Source: Polytrichum commune
Lineage: Eukaryota > Streptophyta > Polytrichopsida > Polytrichales > Polytrichaceae
Length of the DNA stretch: 64,000 nucleotides
Direction: 5' to 3'
NCBI GenBank assembly: GCA_950295325.1
Contig: OX485805.1
Coordinates: forward strand, 11,098,501-11,162,500
Positions 1 to 12,119 of this stretch are shown in pieces; positions within the stretch are counted from its first letter, which is position 1; the number at the start of each line of letters is the position of its first letter. A model generated the notes under the pieces. That model made no database searches and was not told the DNA's origin. It saw nothing but the letters and a program-made list of their open reading frames with translations. The position numbers and the translations under genes were made by a program.

Positions 1-2638
1 TCACCTCCTAAATTTCAATCATTTATTTGCAGTGACCATTCATAGATCAGTTGCATACACCTTCGAGAAACACATGCACATTAATTTTGAATGTTTTAAT
101 CTTGTAATTCTTGAACTTAAGAAATAAGTTTATGCTCTTTGGATTTGCATTCTCAATCAATGGCTTTCCCATAACTAAAAGTGAAAGGATGAGAACATAG
201 CGAATGTTTGAAGACTCAAGTCCAATTAGCATTGCACATTATTTTCATGCGTGATGGTGTATGACGCGGGCCACACTACATGGATGAGAATTAGGATAAG
301 TCACACTATTCATATGCTCGTAATATTTACCACACTATGTGTAGTTATTAACAAGAGATCAGTCATGTTTCTACTTGAGCCCGTTGTATGTCCAAGAGTG
401 TAGCATTTTTTAATCATGTCATCATCTATCTTTTAGGCCTATATGGACCCAATTTGTTTCCATATGGTCCAAAATTTTGAAGTTATTTTTCACCACATCA
501 TATGTGGTTATTTGCATCATCTATGTTTTCTCATGGCAAGCAAGACATATCATTGGCAATGCAATAATGTCTTACTCATAAATTCAATGTTTACTAGCAA
601 AAGTTCAATAGTTTGTCTGAATATTATAGGACATAAATGATTTTTCTTGGTCAAATATTACATTCTCATTAAATTGTTAGAGCATTGCACAACTCCAAAT
701 AGTAACACACACTAATTGGGATAACCAATGTAGTTTGTAATACTTATCTAGATAGGTAGATGCCACAAGGATCAACTTCCCTTACACCCAAAAATCAACC
801 AACAATTATCCTACACACATGTATGCCTTCTTTGAGTTGTGCAAGATAATTTCTAATTGATGTGTCCACCACAAAATGACTTTGGATCCACATAGTTAGG
901 TGACAAGGCTTTTAACCAACTTCATTCATCATGAGAATTAACTTAAAGGCCACATTTTTGCATATGTACACAAAGACGCTAATATGCTTAACTTATTTTC
1001 GAGTGGTGCGTGTTAGGTATGGATCTAAGAACGAAGGGGAGGGGGGATTTTTGTGATCATTCAAGAAGAAATATAATCCTCATTTTGATAATAAACAAGA
1101 TATACACTCGAGATGCAAAAATCATGAGGAAAATGGTTATGGGGATGGTTTGAACTTGTTAACAATCTAGCACAACTTGTGTGTTTCATATCCTATGAGA
1201 AGGGGGTACATAGCTAAAAGTGTATGGCTAAAGCCCACTTACCTTACCTTGTGCAATGACTCAAAAATAGTTATTGATCATATATAAGAATGAACATATT
1301 GATTTCTCTTTATTCAATGATGTGCACTTGTTTCTTCATTCTTCGACTAAGATTGAGGGCATAGTACCTTTGTCTTCGTAGCATGTCAATTGGTGCCATT
1401 GCATCTCACTAGACACTAGTGCAATCACAGATTTGCACTTGAGCCATGTGTCTAGGGAATACTTTGTTTTTTCAACACATGGAACCTTTCTTGTTTACCT
1501 TTGCAAAATCTTTTTGACATGGAAAATGGGTACTAATTTGATGCTAATGAATCAAAATTTGATCGATGACCCGACGATCTCACAGGCTTCACTTTGGCCA
1601 ACCTAACCTTAACCAACACAAAGTCCCTTAATGCATGCTACTTGGCAAGTTGATGTCACCTCCAAGCACAAAGACAAACTCCTACAACTCCCCTCTTCCA
1701 AAAGAACTCCCTACCATTTCTTCAAGATGAGCACACCCAGAAGTCTTTAATGATAACTTCAATGTTTTGAAGGGTCTAATGGGTGATTATCCAACTTAAG
1801 TTTTATGCACTAAGTTGACATGGGGTTTTTGAGGTTCATTTCAAGATCAAGTTATCTCAAAATCAAAAAACTTCCAATCGTAAGGTACCTTGACATTTTC
1901 ACTCACACCGAATTCATTACATTTTCACTTCATCTTAAATTTTGTTAGTGTCACGAGGTCCATTTGTCTTGTGTGATACTGATTGTATACTACTCGTGCA
2001 GTGTAACCAACACTAAATGTAAACCCAATATTATTTGTCGTTCTTTGTAAATAATTTTGAGCCTTATAGATTGATATTGTTGTACTTATTGTCATCTACT
2101 AAGTGACTTTTTCATCTAAAATTCAATCATCCATGACAATAATTCATTATAGAGTAGTCGAGATACTGAAAATGCCAAACTTTGTTTGAATAATTGGCAT
2201 AAATTTCACCCAAGTGTCATTAGAAAACTTACCATGTCGACATAAAATACCACAGGACACTAGATACAATATTTAGTGTAGTATGTTCCCAACTGTCCAC
2301 CAGCTTGCCAACTAACTCTAAATACCTTACCAAAGTCATCAAGACCATGATGCGCCTCTTCCTATCTAACCAAGAAAAGGAGCACGCCCACACTCTATGG
2401 CTTAGGATTCATGGCACCAATGTTTTGGGAGGTTTGGTAAATCCTTGCCTCCCCTATAGGTTTGTGGCTAACCCATCAAAACTCGTTCTCACTGGCCTTC
2501 AAATTACATGGATGCCACGCTAGCCACCCACATGCGCATTGAATGCTATGCTTTCATGTCATATTAGGCATGTTTTTGTCCACTCCTAGCGTGTTGCGTC
2601 AACAAAGAAATAGCATATGAGCTCGCATCTATGATCAA

Positions 2639-2640
<2 letters not shown>
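1..2640. other. Gene-free AT-rich stretch
   Basis: I see no convincing coding region. The open frames are short, show no recognisable motif and are interrupted on both strands. The DNA is AT-rich and resembles the repeat-derived DNA elsewhere in the window, with scattered TTTAGTG-type and GGCCACACTA-type motifs, but I could not delimit an element. Confidence 0.5.

Positions 2641-2698
<58 letters not shown>
2641..2698. repeat. (CT)n microsatellite
   Basis: An uninterrupted CT dinucleotide tract of about 58 bp. It makes an artificial Ser-Leu repeat in one open frame, which should not be taken for a gene. Confidence 0.97.
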
Positions 2699-2699
<1 letters not shown>

Positions 2700-3589
2700 T
2701 TAGATCATTTAGAACATCCAAAAGTTTGGACATGTGAACTTTATAATTTTCAATATCATGTACTTTCAATATTTCAGTTTTTATTTAAGAACTTGGATTT
2801 TTGCACATGTGAGAATTGTTTGTTGACACAATGGTATTGTCATATTAAGGATACTTAATTGTCATGTGTTGTTAGATGCACATGTCCTACACAATTTTTT
2901 TTGGATGTTTTTTCATTTACAAAAAATCCTCAACTATGAGATAGCTTAACATCTATAAATTTCAAAGTTTAGTATTCTATTTTTAAAACCAATGTTAAAC
3001 TTTCCCACAAATGAGACAACCGAAGAGTCATTTGCTCTAGGGGTGGTTATGATTCAAGTTGTAGTTTACTTTCTTTGATTCTATTTCCATGGAAATGGCA
3101 TAGCAAAAGATAACTACAACCGACTTCTACCCATCAAGCTTGCTGCTCCACATGGTTAACCACCCCTACGATGGTTGTTCATGCTCATGTAGCACCTCTA
3201 GAAACTTCATGGCTAGAGTCTAAGGAGAAAGTAAGGAGACACATGCTTCAACATGGCACTCCAAACCCACACAAGGAAAATAATCGCTTTAATTTCTTAG
3301 ATTCAATCCAAGACCTAAACCATGGATAGAGCCAACCCCACCATCAACCACAACCATAAGTATTGCATTCTTCAAACGTGAATGAAAAACAATCATGGTC
3401 GTGATATACTAGTGTGGTTAACTACAACAATTTTTGTGCGTAAATGACCCTTGGATACATAAATACCTAGTCCAATTTGCAATGCATTATTTGAGGTCCC
3501 TACATGTTCTGTAATTGCATGCTAGGTATTGGGGAGTCAATATAATTATCCGTAGAGTATCTCAAAGACGGATCAAAGTGTGGGTTTGT
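2699..3589. other. Gene-free stretch
   Basis: No gene recognised. A segment near 3045-3090 (GTTGTAGTTTACTTTCTTTG and flanks) resembles part of the inverted-repeat element at 24.33-24.82 kb, so part of this stretch is probably a diverged copy of that element. Confidence 0.4.
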
Positions 3590-3975
3590 TCCATCTTTGA
3601 CAAAACTGTCTAGTCAGAGCTCCTTAGCTCACTATACATTGGAGCCTATTTTGAAAGTTGGGTGCCAAATTTTGGGACCTCCTCTCTCCCACCTCCTTGC
3701 AACTTTGAGAGAGTTTGAGTACTTAAAATCGAGTATGTACATGGGACCCACCATCATGAATCCCAGATTGACCTGCACAAGGCTAGCTTGGCCCACCTTC
3801 CGAGTAGGACAAGCTAGAAAGCCGGTTTTTAAAAGCCCAACATCACTTTATGTGTATGGTAATTTAAACATTAAAAGAACTTAGGTGACTTTGTCTTAAT
3901 TATCATAAACTCAAGGTTTGGGACCAAACCCATGGTTTCATCTCCTTTACTTTACAAACAACTCTAGTGTCTAAG
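3590..3975 (+). repeat. Dispersed repeat R1, copy 1
   Basis: About 385 bp that recurs at 11220-11610 (opposite strand) and 22150-22510 (same strand). Shared landmarks in order are AGCTCA..ATTGGAGC, TTTTGAAAGTTGGGTG, GGACCTCCTCT, a CAAGGCTAGCTTGG palindrome, GTAGGACAAGCTAGAAA, and GGTTTGGGAC..AAACYCATGGTTTCATCT. No coding capacity is conserved between copies. It is probably a non-autonomous mobile element, but I could not define terminal repeats or a duplication. Confidence 0.75.
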
Positions 3976-3979
3976 AATT

Positions 3980-4195
3980 TTTTTGACCATAATTAGTTGA
4001 GATTCTAGTGTTTCCAATTCTAACCAGTTACATGTTGACATCATTCAAGTTCTTTGTATTAGGAAAGGTACATTCTATAAATTCCTTTAAAAAGATCGAT
4101 AATTTTCCTGAAGGTCTTGTATTCAAACTGGGTTGTTTCTCCAACTCAACCGGTTCATCTGCAACTATTAATTGGCTCTCCCCCTTCATTGTGGG
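3980..4195 (+). repeat. Dispersed repeat R9, copy 1
   Basis: Recurs at 17790-18035 (+), 40150-40325 (-) and 61595-61830 (+). Shared blocks are CTAGTGTTTCCAA, GTTACATGTTGACATC, ATTCTATAAATTCCT, AACTCAACCGGTTCATC and a terminal GGYTCTCCC. The open frames over it are not conserved between copies, so this is a repeat and not a gene. Confidence 0.7.
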
Positions 4196-5217
4196 GGAGT
4201 GCATTCCGCTTTCTAACAAGTCACTACAATTTATGGCAGTGCATTAAAGGACCGTAACTAATCACAATCGTTGACTCCAGGGAAGATCCAAGGGTTGAGA
4301 CGAGGCATGTAATTAATATGACATTTGTCTTTACGTTTCGGTAGTGCATGAGGAGTAGCGGTGCATGAAGGGGAATGTGGGCACCTATATATCCTTGGCT
4401 ACATCTCGCGTAACTTAGTGGCCTCTCATGCATGGAGAGAGGGGACTATTGCATACGAGCAAGCATACCCCTCATACATCCATCCAACACGAAGACTTGA
4501 GCCCCTATAGGTTTGAGCCGACTCATCTCAAGTGACACGGACTAGACTAATTTGGGGGTTTTCAAGGTGGATTCTGATGTTAAATCAACTCATGATTGAA
4601 GGGCTTAACATGAGATCATGGCCTTCAAATGGACTAATATGGACTAGACAACCAATGAGCATGAAGAAAGGCGAAACATCCTCCTCCTCAAACTTGTTAT
4701 CAGTCATAACCGATTATCTCATGGACATAATCTATATATAACGGATGGTATTGTACTTGTGCGGATGAAACTAATGACGACGAGTTATGATATTCCAGAT
4801 TTTGTTTTTGGTGAGCAATTGGATATGTCATGTAACCCCCCTCAGACATCTCAACATTCAGGGGTTAACTTAGGGGTGCTTTATAAAGGGTGGGGGGGGG
4901 GGCTCCACAATCCAAGAACATAGGAACCCGTTTGAAGCGATTTGAGATGCAAATTGAACTCTTGAACCACACCCTCTCTTGGATCCTACCCTTCCAATAC
5001 GATTCTCCAAAACATGAGCTCCAAAACTTTGAGCTTCCTTTCGGTTCGGTTCGGATTGTTAGTGCTCTCCCTAGACCGATGCCATGCGGGAGACACCACA
5101 CTCTGCCTCTTCTTGGCCTCGGACCCTCATCAGAAGGCCTTCAATCCAGCTTACACCTCTCGGCCAACAAGATTGCTCCATTTTGCCGGACCTCCTCCCC
5201 CTTACACCCCCATCTAA
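4196..5217. other. Gene-free stretch with G tract
   Basis: No gene recognised. A run of about 11 G lies at 4892-4902. The GC-richer part, 4.87-5.22 kb, gives open frames on both strands (up to 119 codons) that lack any recognisable domain and are most simply explained by local base composition. Confidence 0.4.
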
Positions 5218-5559
5218 GGGCCACCTCACACACAAACCAAGGACCGTGACCATGTAACCACCGAGGCCCTCAACTCTCATCCGAGGGATGTACTAACTAC
5301 CTAAGACCCTCGACTCCGACATGCTCTGCCAACATTTGCGTTAGCCCTACCTCGTGGAAGTGGACATGACGCCCAACCTGACATATCATCAAACATTATC
5401 CAGAGTTTGCCATGTATAAATCCACGTAGACTTTCCACCCATGTAATCTCTTTGGGCTCTTAGGCCATCACCTTCTAGTGTGAAGTGAATTCGACCGCCG
5501 AGAGATCTTAGAATGCAAAATGGTTCATGGGCATTCCGTCCCGTGCATGAAGTGACCCT
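5218..5559. mobile_element. PIF/Harbinger-like MITE, family E copy 1
   Basis: Starts GGGCCACCTCACACAC and ends in an inverted counterpart (GCATGAAGTGACCCT). It is flanked by TAA on both sides (5215-5217 and 5560-5562). It is related to the elements at 10845-11181 and 29697-30290 through terminal and internal blocks such as GGCC..CACCTTCTAGTGTGAAGTGAA. A 3-bp TWA duplication with GG-rich ends is the established signature of PIF/Harbinger (Tourist-like) elements; assignment to that superfamily is inference. No transposase is encoded. Confidence 0.75.
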
Positions 5560-6259
5560 TAAGTGCCCCATTCATAACTAATTTGCCTCTAATCTTCCCT
5601 CGCCATGTGGGTACCAATTGGGCTACCTATTTGTACCCCCACCTACCTACCTACCTACCTACCTACCCACCTACCTACCAGCCATCCAACTCTAGGTACC
5701 TACCAAAAGTAGGCAGCATCAGAATTGCGCCGCCTCGACGAAGCACCACAAAGGACGAACTATCGACACCTCCTCTCCGACTCCGCTTCCTTCTAAAAGG
5801 AGCTCCCGCTCCTCCATCTCCATCGCTCTTGTTTCCCAATCTCCACTACCTTCATCGTTCTCCCTCTCTCGGTCGCCCATTGCATCTCCTCTGGCTGTTT
5901 CTAAGACTCAGCACTCTCCCACTCCCAAACCCGCCACTTCACACAACTTTGCTGCAGCAGCTGCATTCACTTCGGTGCTGTTGCCCAGCTTCCCGTGTTG
6001 TTTGCCACATTGTTGTTGCTGCATTGTTTCCACATTGCTCCCACACTGTGGGTACGAGGTTGTTTAGAGGTTTGGAAGGGGTTCGGTGGAGGTTTTGGTA
6101 GTGTTCGGGGTGCGATCTGGTGGGGGTTTTGGTACGATGCGAATTTGGGGTTGGTAGGGGATCCTGGGGTTGGATCTTGTGGGTTAGGTGAGGAGGGTTT
6201 AGGGGTTAACGGGGGCAGTATTTGGGTTGGGTGGGTTCCCGAGAGGTTTTGTGGTAGCG
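5560..6259. promoter_or_regulatory. Upstream region of the P450 gene
   Basis: This interval should contain the promoter and 5' leader of the P450 gene. A (TACC)n microsatellite sits at about 5639-5680, and 5740-6000 is pyrimidine-rich (CTCC/TTCC), as plant 5' leaders often are. The open frames here (for example 172 codons from 5583) are proline-rich, lack a domain and start at non-ATG or poorly placed codons, so I do not call them genes. I cannot place a TATA box or transcription start. Confidence 0.4.
5639..5680. repeat. (TACC)n microsatellite
   Basis: About ten tandem CTAC/TACC units with one CCAC interruption, roughly 600 bp upstream of the P450 start codon. Confidence 0.9.
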
Positions 6260-8174
6260 ATGGAATCCACAACGGGGCAGGTGGGGGGATGGTGGCTGTT
6301 CGCGGTGCCGATGCTAGCGAAGCAAGGGAGGTCAAGCCTACTGGAAGTTTCCAAAGGTTACTACTCGGAGGTGATGGTGGTGGTAGCTTTGGGTGTGATA
6401 AGTGCTTGCGCTTTGCTAGTGTGCTGGGCATGCCCAGGGGGTCCGGCATGGGGGTGTCTCCGGAGGAACAAAGGGAACAATGTACCCGGCCCCCGAGGAT
6501 TCCCAGTCATCGGTAGCTTGTTAGAAATGGGAGGATTAGCACACCGTCGTCTCGCGGAACTCGCAGTGAAGCACAAAGCGACAGCTCTCATGGCTCTCAG
6601 CTTTGGGGAGACTCGTGTCGTGGTTGCCAGCCAGCCTGACACAGCTCGGGAGATTTTACATAGCGCTGCTTTTGCTGATCGTCCATTGAAGCAATCTGCA
6701 CAGCAGTTGTTGTTTGGGCGAGCTATCGGGTTTGCACCCCATGGTGACTACTGGAGGGGGTTAAGACGAATTGCGGCTAACCATCTGTTCGCACCGAAGC
6801 GCATCTCAGCACATGAGGGTGCAAGGAGGGAGGAGTCACAGCGGATGGTAGCCGAGATCGAACGAGAAGTGGCGGAGAGGAGTTTTGTTGAGGTTCGAGG
6901 TCACTTGCAGAGAGCTTCCTTGAACAACATCATGGGGAGTGTGTTTGGGCGGAGATATGACTTTGTGAATGGGGGTGTAGGAGGAGAAGGTGAAAGCCTC
7001 AGGGCCATGGTGCGCGAAGGGTTTGAGCTTCTGGGAGCTTTTAACTGGTCTGACCATCTGCCTGCGTTGAAGTGCTTCGATGCTCAGAGGATTCACCAGC
7101 GGTGTGCGGCGCTTGTTCCCCAAGTGTCTGCATTTGTGCAGAGGATTATCGATGAGCACCGTGAGCGGAGGGTGGTGGCGGATGAGGAGGAATCATATCA
7201 GAACGATTTCGTGGATGTGTTGCTTGGGTTGACTGGAGAGGAGAAGCTTGCAGACGAGGATATGATTGCTGTCCTCTGGGTAAGTAGCAAGCAATTCTTT
7301 CTCGTAATCTGCATGAGTTCATGCACTTCTTACGAGTCAACGGTGCAATGCCGCAGTTTGATTGATGCAATACCGGTGTCGAAAACATGGGGAGTGCCTA
7401 ACCGCACTTTAGGACCTGGGGTTTTGCGCTTGTGGAATTGTTGTAATATATTGTTCATTCTTCATTGTTCAGATCGATGAGGTCAGGGTTTCTCAAGGTG
7501 AATTACTATTGATTATTTAATTCCGTCTGCAGGAGATGATTTTCCGAGGCACTGATACTACGGCGATCCTCACTGAATGGCTTATGGCCGAGATGGTGCT
7601 AAACCCTAACGTCCAGCGCAAAGTGCAAGCTGAACTGGACGCAGTGTTTATTGCGAAGGCAGCAGGCACCACCACTTCCATTGAATCCGAGTTTGCGAGG
7701 CTGCCATACCTGCAGGCTGTCATCAAGGAGACATTGCGGCTACACCCTCCAGGCCCTCTGTTGTCATGGGCAAGGCTGTCAACACAGGATGTCTGCGTGG
7801 CAGGGCACACAATCCCAGCCGGTACCACCGCCATGGTGAACATGTGGGCCATCACACATGACCCCAAGGTGTGGGAAAATCCTGAGAAGTTCATGCCTGA
7901 GAGGTTTGTTGCTTCTGAAGGTGGGCAGGATGTTGATGTTCGTGGTAATGATCTTCGTCTCGCACCTTTCGGAGCTGGTAGACGTGTTTGTCCAGGAAGA
8001 GCTTTGGGCCTGGCCACAGTCCAGCTCTGGGTGGCGGAGTTGCTGCACACCTTCGATTGGAGTGCTGCAGAAGGCAATTCGGTTGATTTGAGTGAAGTTT
8101 TGAAGCTTTCTTCGGAGATGGTGTACCCACTGCAGGCTGTTGCTACTAGGCGTGCATTCGTCCCCCCGTGCTAG
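6260..8174 (+). CDS. Cytochrome P450, CYP78A type (two exons)
   Basis: Haem-thiolate monooxygenase, predicted to be anchored in the ER. Exon 1 is 6260-7279 and exon 2 is 7533-8174, giving 553 aa. The 253-bp intron has GTAAGT and CTGCAG ends and is phase 0. What I see: a hydrophobic anchor at about residues 38-57; a proline hinge PGPRGFP at 76-82; C-helix WRGLRR at 165-170; I-helix FRGTDTTA at 344-351; K-helix KETLR at 405-409 (E406, R409); PERF at 462-465; and the haem loop [10 protein letters not shown] at 486-495 with C493. The GFAP.G.YWR.LRRIA..HLF stretch and the FRGTDT I-helix are typical of the plant-specific CYP78A family, which acts on organ and seed size (KLUH-type); the natural substrate is not settled. 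I chose the ATG at 6260. The frame stays open upstream to 6227, but with only a TTG. No catalytic residue is missing and the gene looks intact. Subfamily number not assignable here. Confidence 0.95.
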
Positions 8175-8334
8175 CGGTGGTGTAGCTAGAAGAGGCAGGA
8201 CAATTTTCACGCAAATTTTCCCTGAATACAAGTAGTGAAATTAATCAAGGCCCTTTGATTGAGTGCAGAGGTTATCAGGCGGCAAGTAAATAGACACACA
8301 ATTTTTGGATGAGGGGCAGCTCCGAAGGTAATAC

Positions 8335-10230
8335 AGTACATTTTTGCAGAGTAGGGTAGACGAATCCACCATTTTTCCACGGTATCGTGATAGATCCAAT
8401 TTTCAAGGTGTAGGTCTGTCAAGAGAGGTATATTAGTTAGTTGCATTCATAAACCTAATGTTTCTGAGGTAGCAAGAAGAGGGAGAGCATGAGCTTCTCA
8501 TTTTTCAGAATTGTTGTTGTTGCAACGCCACTTGTTTTGTGATGACGATGTTCTCCAACCTTTGATTTATGGTGCAACTAAAAGAGCGGTTTATATGTAC
8601 AGCCTTCTGTCTCCGCACTTCAGCTCACATTGTTGGCAGTGCAGGTAGAAGGATCCACTGTTTTCCTAAAGTATGGTAATAGATTCAATTTGCAAATTTA
8701 GTCGAGGTATATGAGTTGGATTCGTAAGTCTAATGCTCTAAGAGGGAGGTAGCAAGAGCTTCTAGTTCCAGAATTGTTGCAACGCATTCCGACCTGAAAT
8801 TAATGGTGCAACTAAAACAGCGGTTCATGTGTACAACCATGTCTTGTCTACCCACTTCGCGCACTTTGTTTCGGAGTACGTAGAACAATCCACACGTTTT
8901 CTACGGTTTGTAATTTCCAGGTTTGTCTAGAGGTATGTATATATAGTAGTTAGGTGTATTCATAAACCCAATGCGTCAAGGTAGCAAGAGCCTCTCATTT
9001 TAGAATGCACTTATTTTGTGACGTTCTGCAACCTTCGATTTATGTTTCCAAGTGTAACAGCGGGGCAAATATATGGCCTTGTCCTCTCCTCACTTCGCTC
9101 ACAATGTGAGAAGATTTTTAAAAGAAATTAAACAGTAAATCTGTCGAGAGGTACAGTAGTTAGAAGCATTTATAATTAATCCTAATGTTCCGAGGTAGCG
9201 AGGTGAGTAGGAGCAGAAACAATCCATTTTCAGACTTGTTGCAGCGCACTTGTTTTGTCAGAGAGGAGGTAACCATGAACCTGCTGTTTTGATGTACGAA
9301 AAGAGCAAGAGCTTCTCATTTCAAAATTAGTTGCACAGCACTTGTTTTGTGATGTTCCCCAACCTTCGATTTATGGTGCAAATGAACAGTGCATTATGTG
9401 TACAACCTGTCTCCGCACTTCGCTCACATTGTTGCAGACCAGATAGAAGATTTCACTATTTCATAACGGTATCCTGATAGATCCAATTTTCAAGATCCAA
9501 TTTTCAAGACGTAGTAGCTAGGTGTGTCAGAGAATTAAGCTAACTTCCGAGGCAGCAAGCAGATCAAAAGCAAAAACTTCTTACGTAACAAAGCTTGTTT
9601 CGCGACGATATTTCCCAACCTTGGATGTGATGGTGCAACTTTATGTAAAACCTTCTCTTGTCTCCGCACCTCGCTCTTATTGTTGCAGCTAGTAGATAAA
9701 AGAAACCACAGATTTATAACGGTATTCCGATAGATCCAATTTTCAAGTCGTAGGTCTGTTGGAGAGTTACACGAGGTAACTAACCTCCCGAGGTAGCAGT
9801 TAAGCAGATTAAAAAGCAGCAAGAACTTCTCATAACCAGAATTGTTGTAACATCGAACAGCTTGCTTTGTGATGATGCTTCCTAAACTTGGATGTTATGG
9901 TGCAACTATATGTACAACCTTCTCCTGTCTCCGCACCTGCTCATATTGTTGCAGCTAGAGTAGATAGAAGAAGCCACGATTTTATAACGGTATCACGCTA
10001 AATCCAATTTTCATGGCGTAGGTCTGTCAGAGAGTTTGTACGAGGTATCTAACTTCCGAGGTAGTAATCAAGCAGATCAAACGAAGCCTCAAGAACTTCT
10101 CAGTATCAGAATTGTTGCTGCAACGTCGAACACCTTGTTTTGTTATCATGTGCTGATGTTTCGCACCCTAATTGGACGTAATGACGGTGAAGCTTCCTTG
10201 AAGCGGATTATACGTAACAACCTTCCTCGA
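8335..10230 (+). repeat. Degenerate tandem array downstream of the P450 gene
   Basis: Six to seven imperfect units of roughly 220-350 bp start within about 160 bp of the P450 stop codon. Each unit has the same landmarks in the same order: GATCCAATTTTCAAG, then GTAGGTCTGTC..AGAG, CCGAGGTAGCAAG, CTTCTCA..CAGAATTGTTG, CTTGTTTTGTGATG, GATTTATGGTGCAACTA, and CCGCACTTCGCTCACATTGTTGCAG. The GATCCAATTTTC landmark falls near 8396, 8686, 8915, 9137, 9490, 9737 and 10003. Units are diverged and have indels. The first units probably overlap the 3' UTR. No conserved open frame is visible, and no function is known to me. Confidence 0.8.
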
Positions 10231-10844
10231 CCTGTCTGCCAATGCACTTATTCGCTGGCACATCGGCAGGCAGCATCTCAACATTCCTTTGTGCACTCGT
10301 CCTCCTGTCCGGGGATTTGAACGAAGCCGGCCGGCTCTCCAAATTTGCACTGCAGACTGACATGCACCTGACACAGCCACCATTGTTGTTTGTCCTAATT
10401 TGGCAAGCTGGTAGTGCCGCATTACTGCTGTGCCAAAATAAGGAAGCGAAACGGGGGCCGCGGAATTGTGGATGCGGTGGCGGTGTGCGATGTGGAAAGC
10501 GAGAAATCAACTTGGAGCGACTGTTTAATTAGCACACCCCTAAATGCAATTGGCGGAGTCGCTGCGGATTGAATTGCAAATTGTCATTCTCTATCTCTTT
10601 AATGGCACAGATTTGCAGGGTGGTGTAGTAGGAGGCGAGGGATTTGTGTGGCTGCGATCCGTGATGAGAATTAGGGCACGCCATTAGGCCTCAATGAGCT
10701 TCAACCACTGCACCGGGCTCATCAACCTTTTAAGTTAGCGGCGTTTTTGTTACTGTTGCCGTTTCGCTTCAATGTTGACACCAGCCGGCTACTTAATAGG
10801 CGGTGGAACTAGATTAGGGCCCCCTTTTAACCTACACTAATTAA
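10231..10844. other. Gene-free GC-richer stretch
   Basis: Open frames of 79-100 codons occur on both strands over 10.17-10.53 kb with no recognisable domain. The region is less AT-rich than its surroundings. I see no splice-supported gene. Confidence 0.4.
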
Positions 10845-11181
10845 GGGACACTTCACACACGAGACTGAAGGCCCGTGTGACCGTTTCATTCTAAGATCCC
10901 TCATTGGTCGAAAAGACCGAGACCGTCCGTCCGAGTTCACTTTCACACTCGACGGTGAACGCCAAAGGCCCAAACAAAGTATCATGGATGAAAAGTCTAC
11001 ATGGACTCCTACATGGCAAACTATGGATAATTTTTGATGGTCTACCAGAATTCGCATAGACCATGTCAGAGTTAAAGGGCTTTAGACAGCTGGTACGACC
11101 ATTGGATGAGAGTCAAGGGTCCTCACAATTACATGGTCACATTACAGGTCACAAGCCCTTGGCTCGTGTGTGAAGTGGCCC
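10845..11181. mobile_element. PIF/Harbinger-like MITE, family E copy 2
   Basis: 337 bp, from GGGACACTTCACACACGAG to its inverted partner CTCGTGTGTGAAGTGGCCC. TAA flanks it on both sides (10842-10844 and 11182-11184). It shares internal blocks with the copy at 29697 (CTCATTGGTCGAAAAG, GATGAAAAGTCTACATGGA, GGTCTACC). There is no coding capacity. The superfamily assignment rests on the TAA duplication and terminal sequence. Confidence 0.9.
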
Positions 11182-11219
11182 TAAGGTACTAGGTACATCA
11201 TGAGGCATTAGAGTTATCC

Positions 11220-11610
11220 GGAAAGTAAAGCAGATGAGACCATGGATTTAGTCCCAAACCTTGAGTTTATGAGAGTTAACACACCCAAGTTTTCTCAATT
11301 CTTAAATTACCATGCACAAAGAGTGGTGTTGAGTGATTAAGAACTAGCTTTCTAGCTTGTCCTACTAGGATGGGTGGACCAAGCTAGCCTTGCAAAGGTT
11401 GATATGAGATTTAGGTCAGCAGGTTCCATGCACATATCCTATTTTAGATCCTAAGATCCTCTCAAAGTTTGAGAAGTGGAAAGAGGAGGTCCCAAAAATT
11501 TCACCCAACTTTCAAAATAGGCTCTGATACACGATGAGCTATCAAACTCTTAAGATAAAGTTTTCTCAAAGAAGGATCATATCCACAGTTTCATCTCACT
11601 TTCGGGTACT
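11220..11610 (-). repeat. Dispersed repeat R1, copy 2
   Basis: Reverse-oriented copy of the repeat at 3590-3975, with the same CAAGCTAGCCTTG and TAGCTTGTCCTACTAGG landmarks. Homology continues past the R1 core into GATCCTTCTTTGAGAAAACT (copy 1: GTTCCATCTTTGACAAAACT), so the true element is longer than its most conserved part. Confidence 0.75.
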
Positions 11611-11639
11611 TTGCGGTTAACTAGATTAAGGTAAATAAA

Positions 11640-12025
11640 GTATGTAGGTGGGTCTTAAATAGTTACTTGTTCTTTTTCTTCTTCTGACTAGCCCACTTTT
11701 CCTAGGATACGAAGTTAGCAAATCCAAACCGAGGTTGTAGCTACTTTCCTCAAAACCTTTGAAGCTCATATGAATATCTTATTCGTTTTAAGAGTAAACA
11801 TTCTCATGCTCATTAAATGGTCATATACCCCACCCCCTCTCCCCAATTTTTGTTGACTATTGAGCCTGGAATGGTTATCATATTTTGAGCATGTAGTCCA
11901 ATTTCTTTCAAACATTTGTCTTATTGGTATTTGTTCTTGGAGCCACACCTAACCACTTACCACATTGGAAAAAATAGGTGTTCAATAAAGAGAAGTCAGT
12001 GAACCATGCACGTCTATCTTAAGGT
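11640..12025 (+). repeat. Dispersed repeat R6, copy 1
   Basis: Closely matches 20530-20905; a more diverged subgroup lies at 18640-18975 and 45355-45700. Landmarks are GGATAYGAA..GTTAGCAAAT, CATATTTTGAGCATGTAGTCC, and GAGCCACACCTAACCAC. The ends carry short inverted segments (TAGGTGGGT near the start, GCACGTCTATCTT near the end). It is probably a non-autonomous element. Confidence 0.7.
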
Positions 12026-12119
12026 GTATATTGTGGGCCACACTCCTTAGCTCATTTCCACACCAAGAAGGTTCGGGTAAATGGGTAAAGTGTTATGATA
12101 CCTATGACGTACTGAGGGG

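Noticed and set aside
2631-2858. Open frame with a (Ser-Leu)n run
   Set aside because: It is the translation of a CT microsatellite and has no domain.
5583-6449. Long open frames on both strands upstream of the P450 (172, 160 and 173 codons)
   Set aside because: They overlap each other and the P450 leader, are low-complexity (Pro/Thr or Gly rich), carry no domain and are explained by the GC-rich leader DNA.
6361-8446. Open frames antisense or in alternate frame to the P450 exons (up to 186 codons)
   Set aside because: They mirror the P450 coding sequence and lack any domain of their own.
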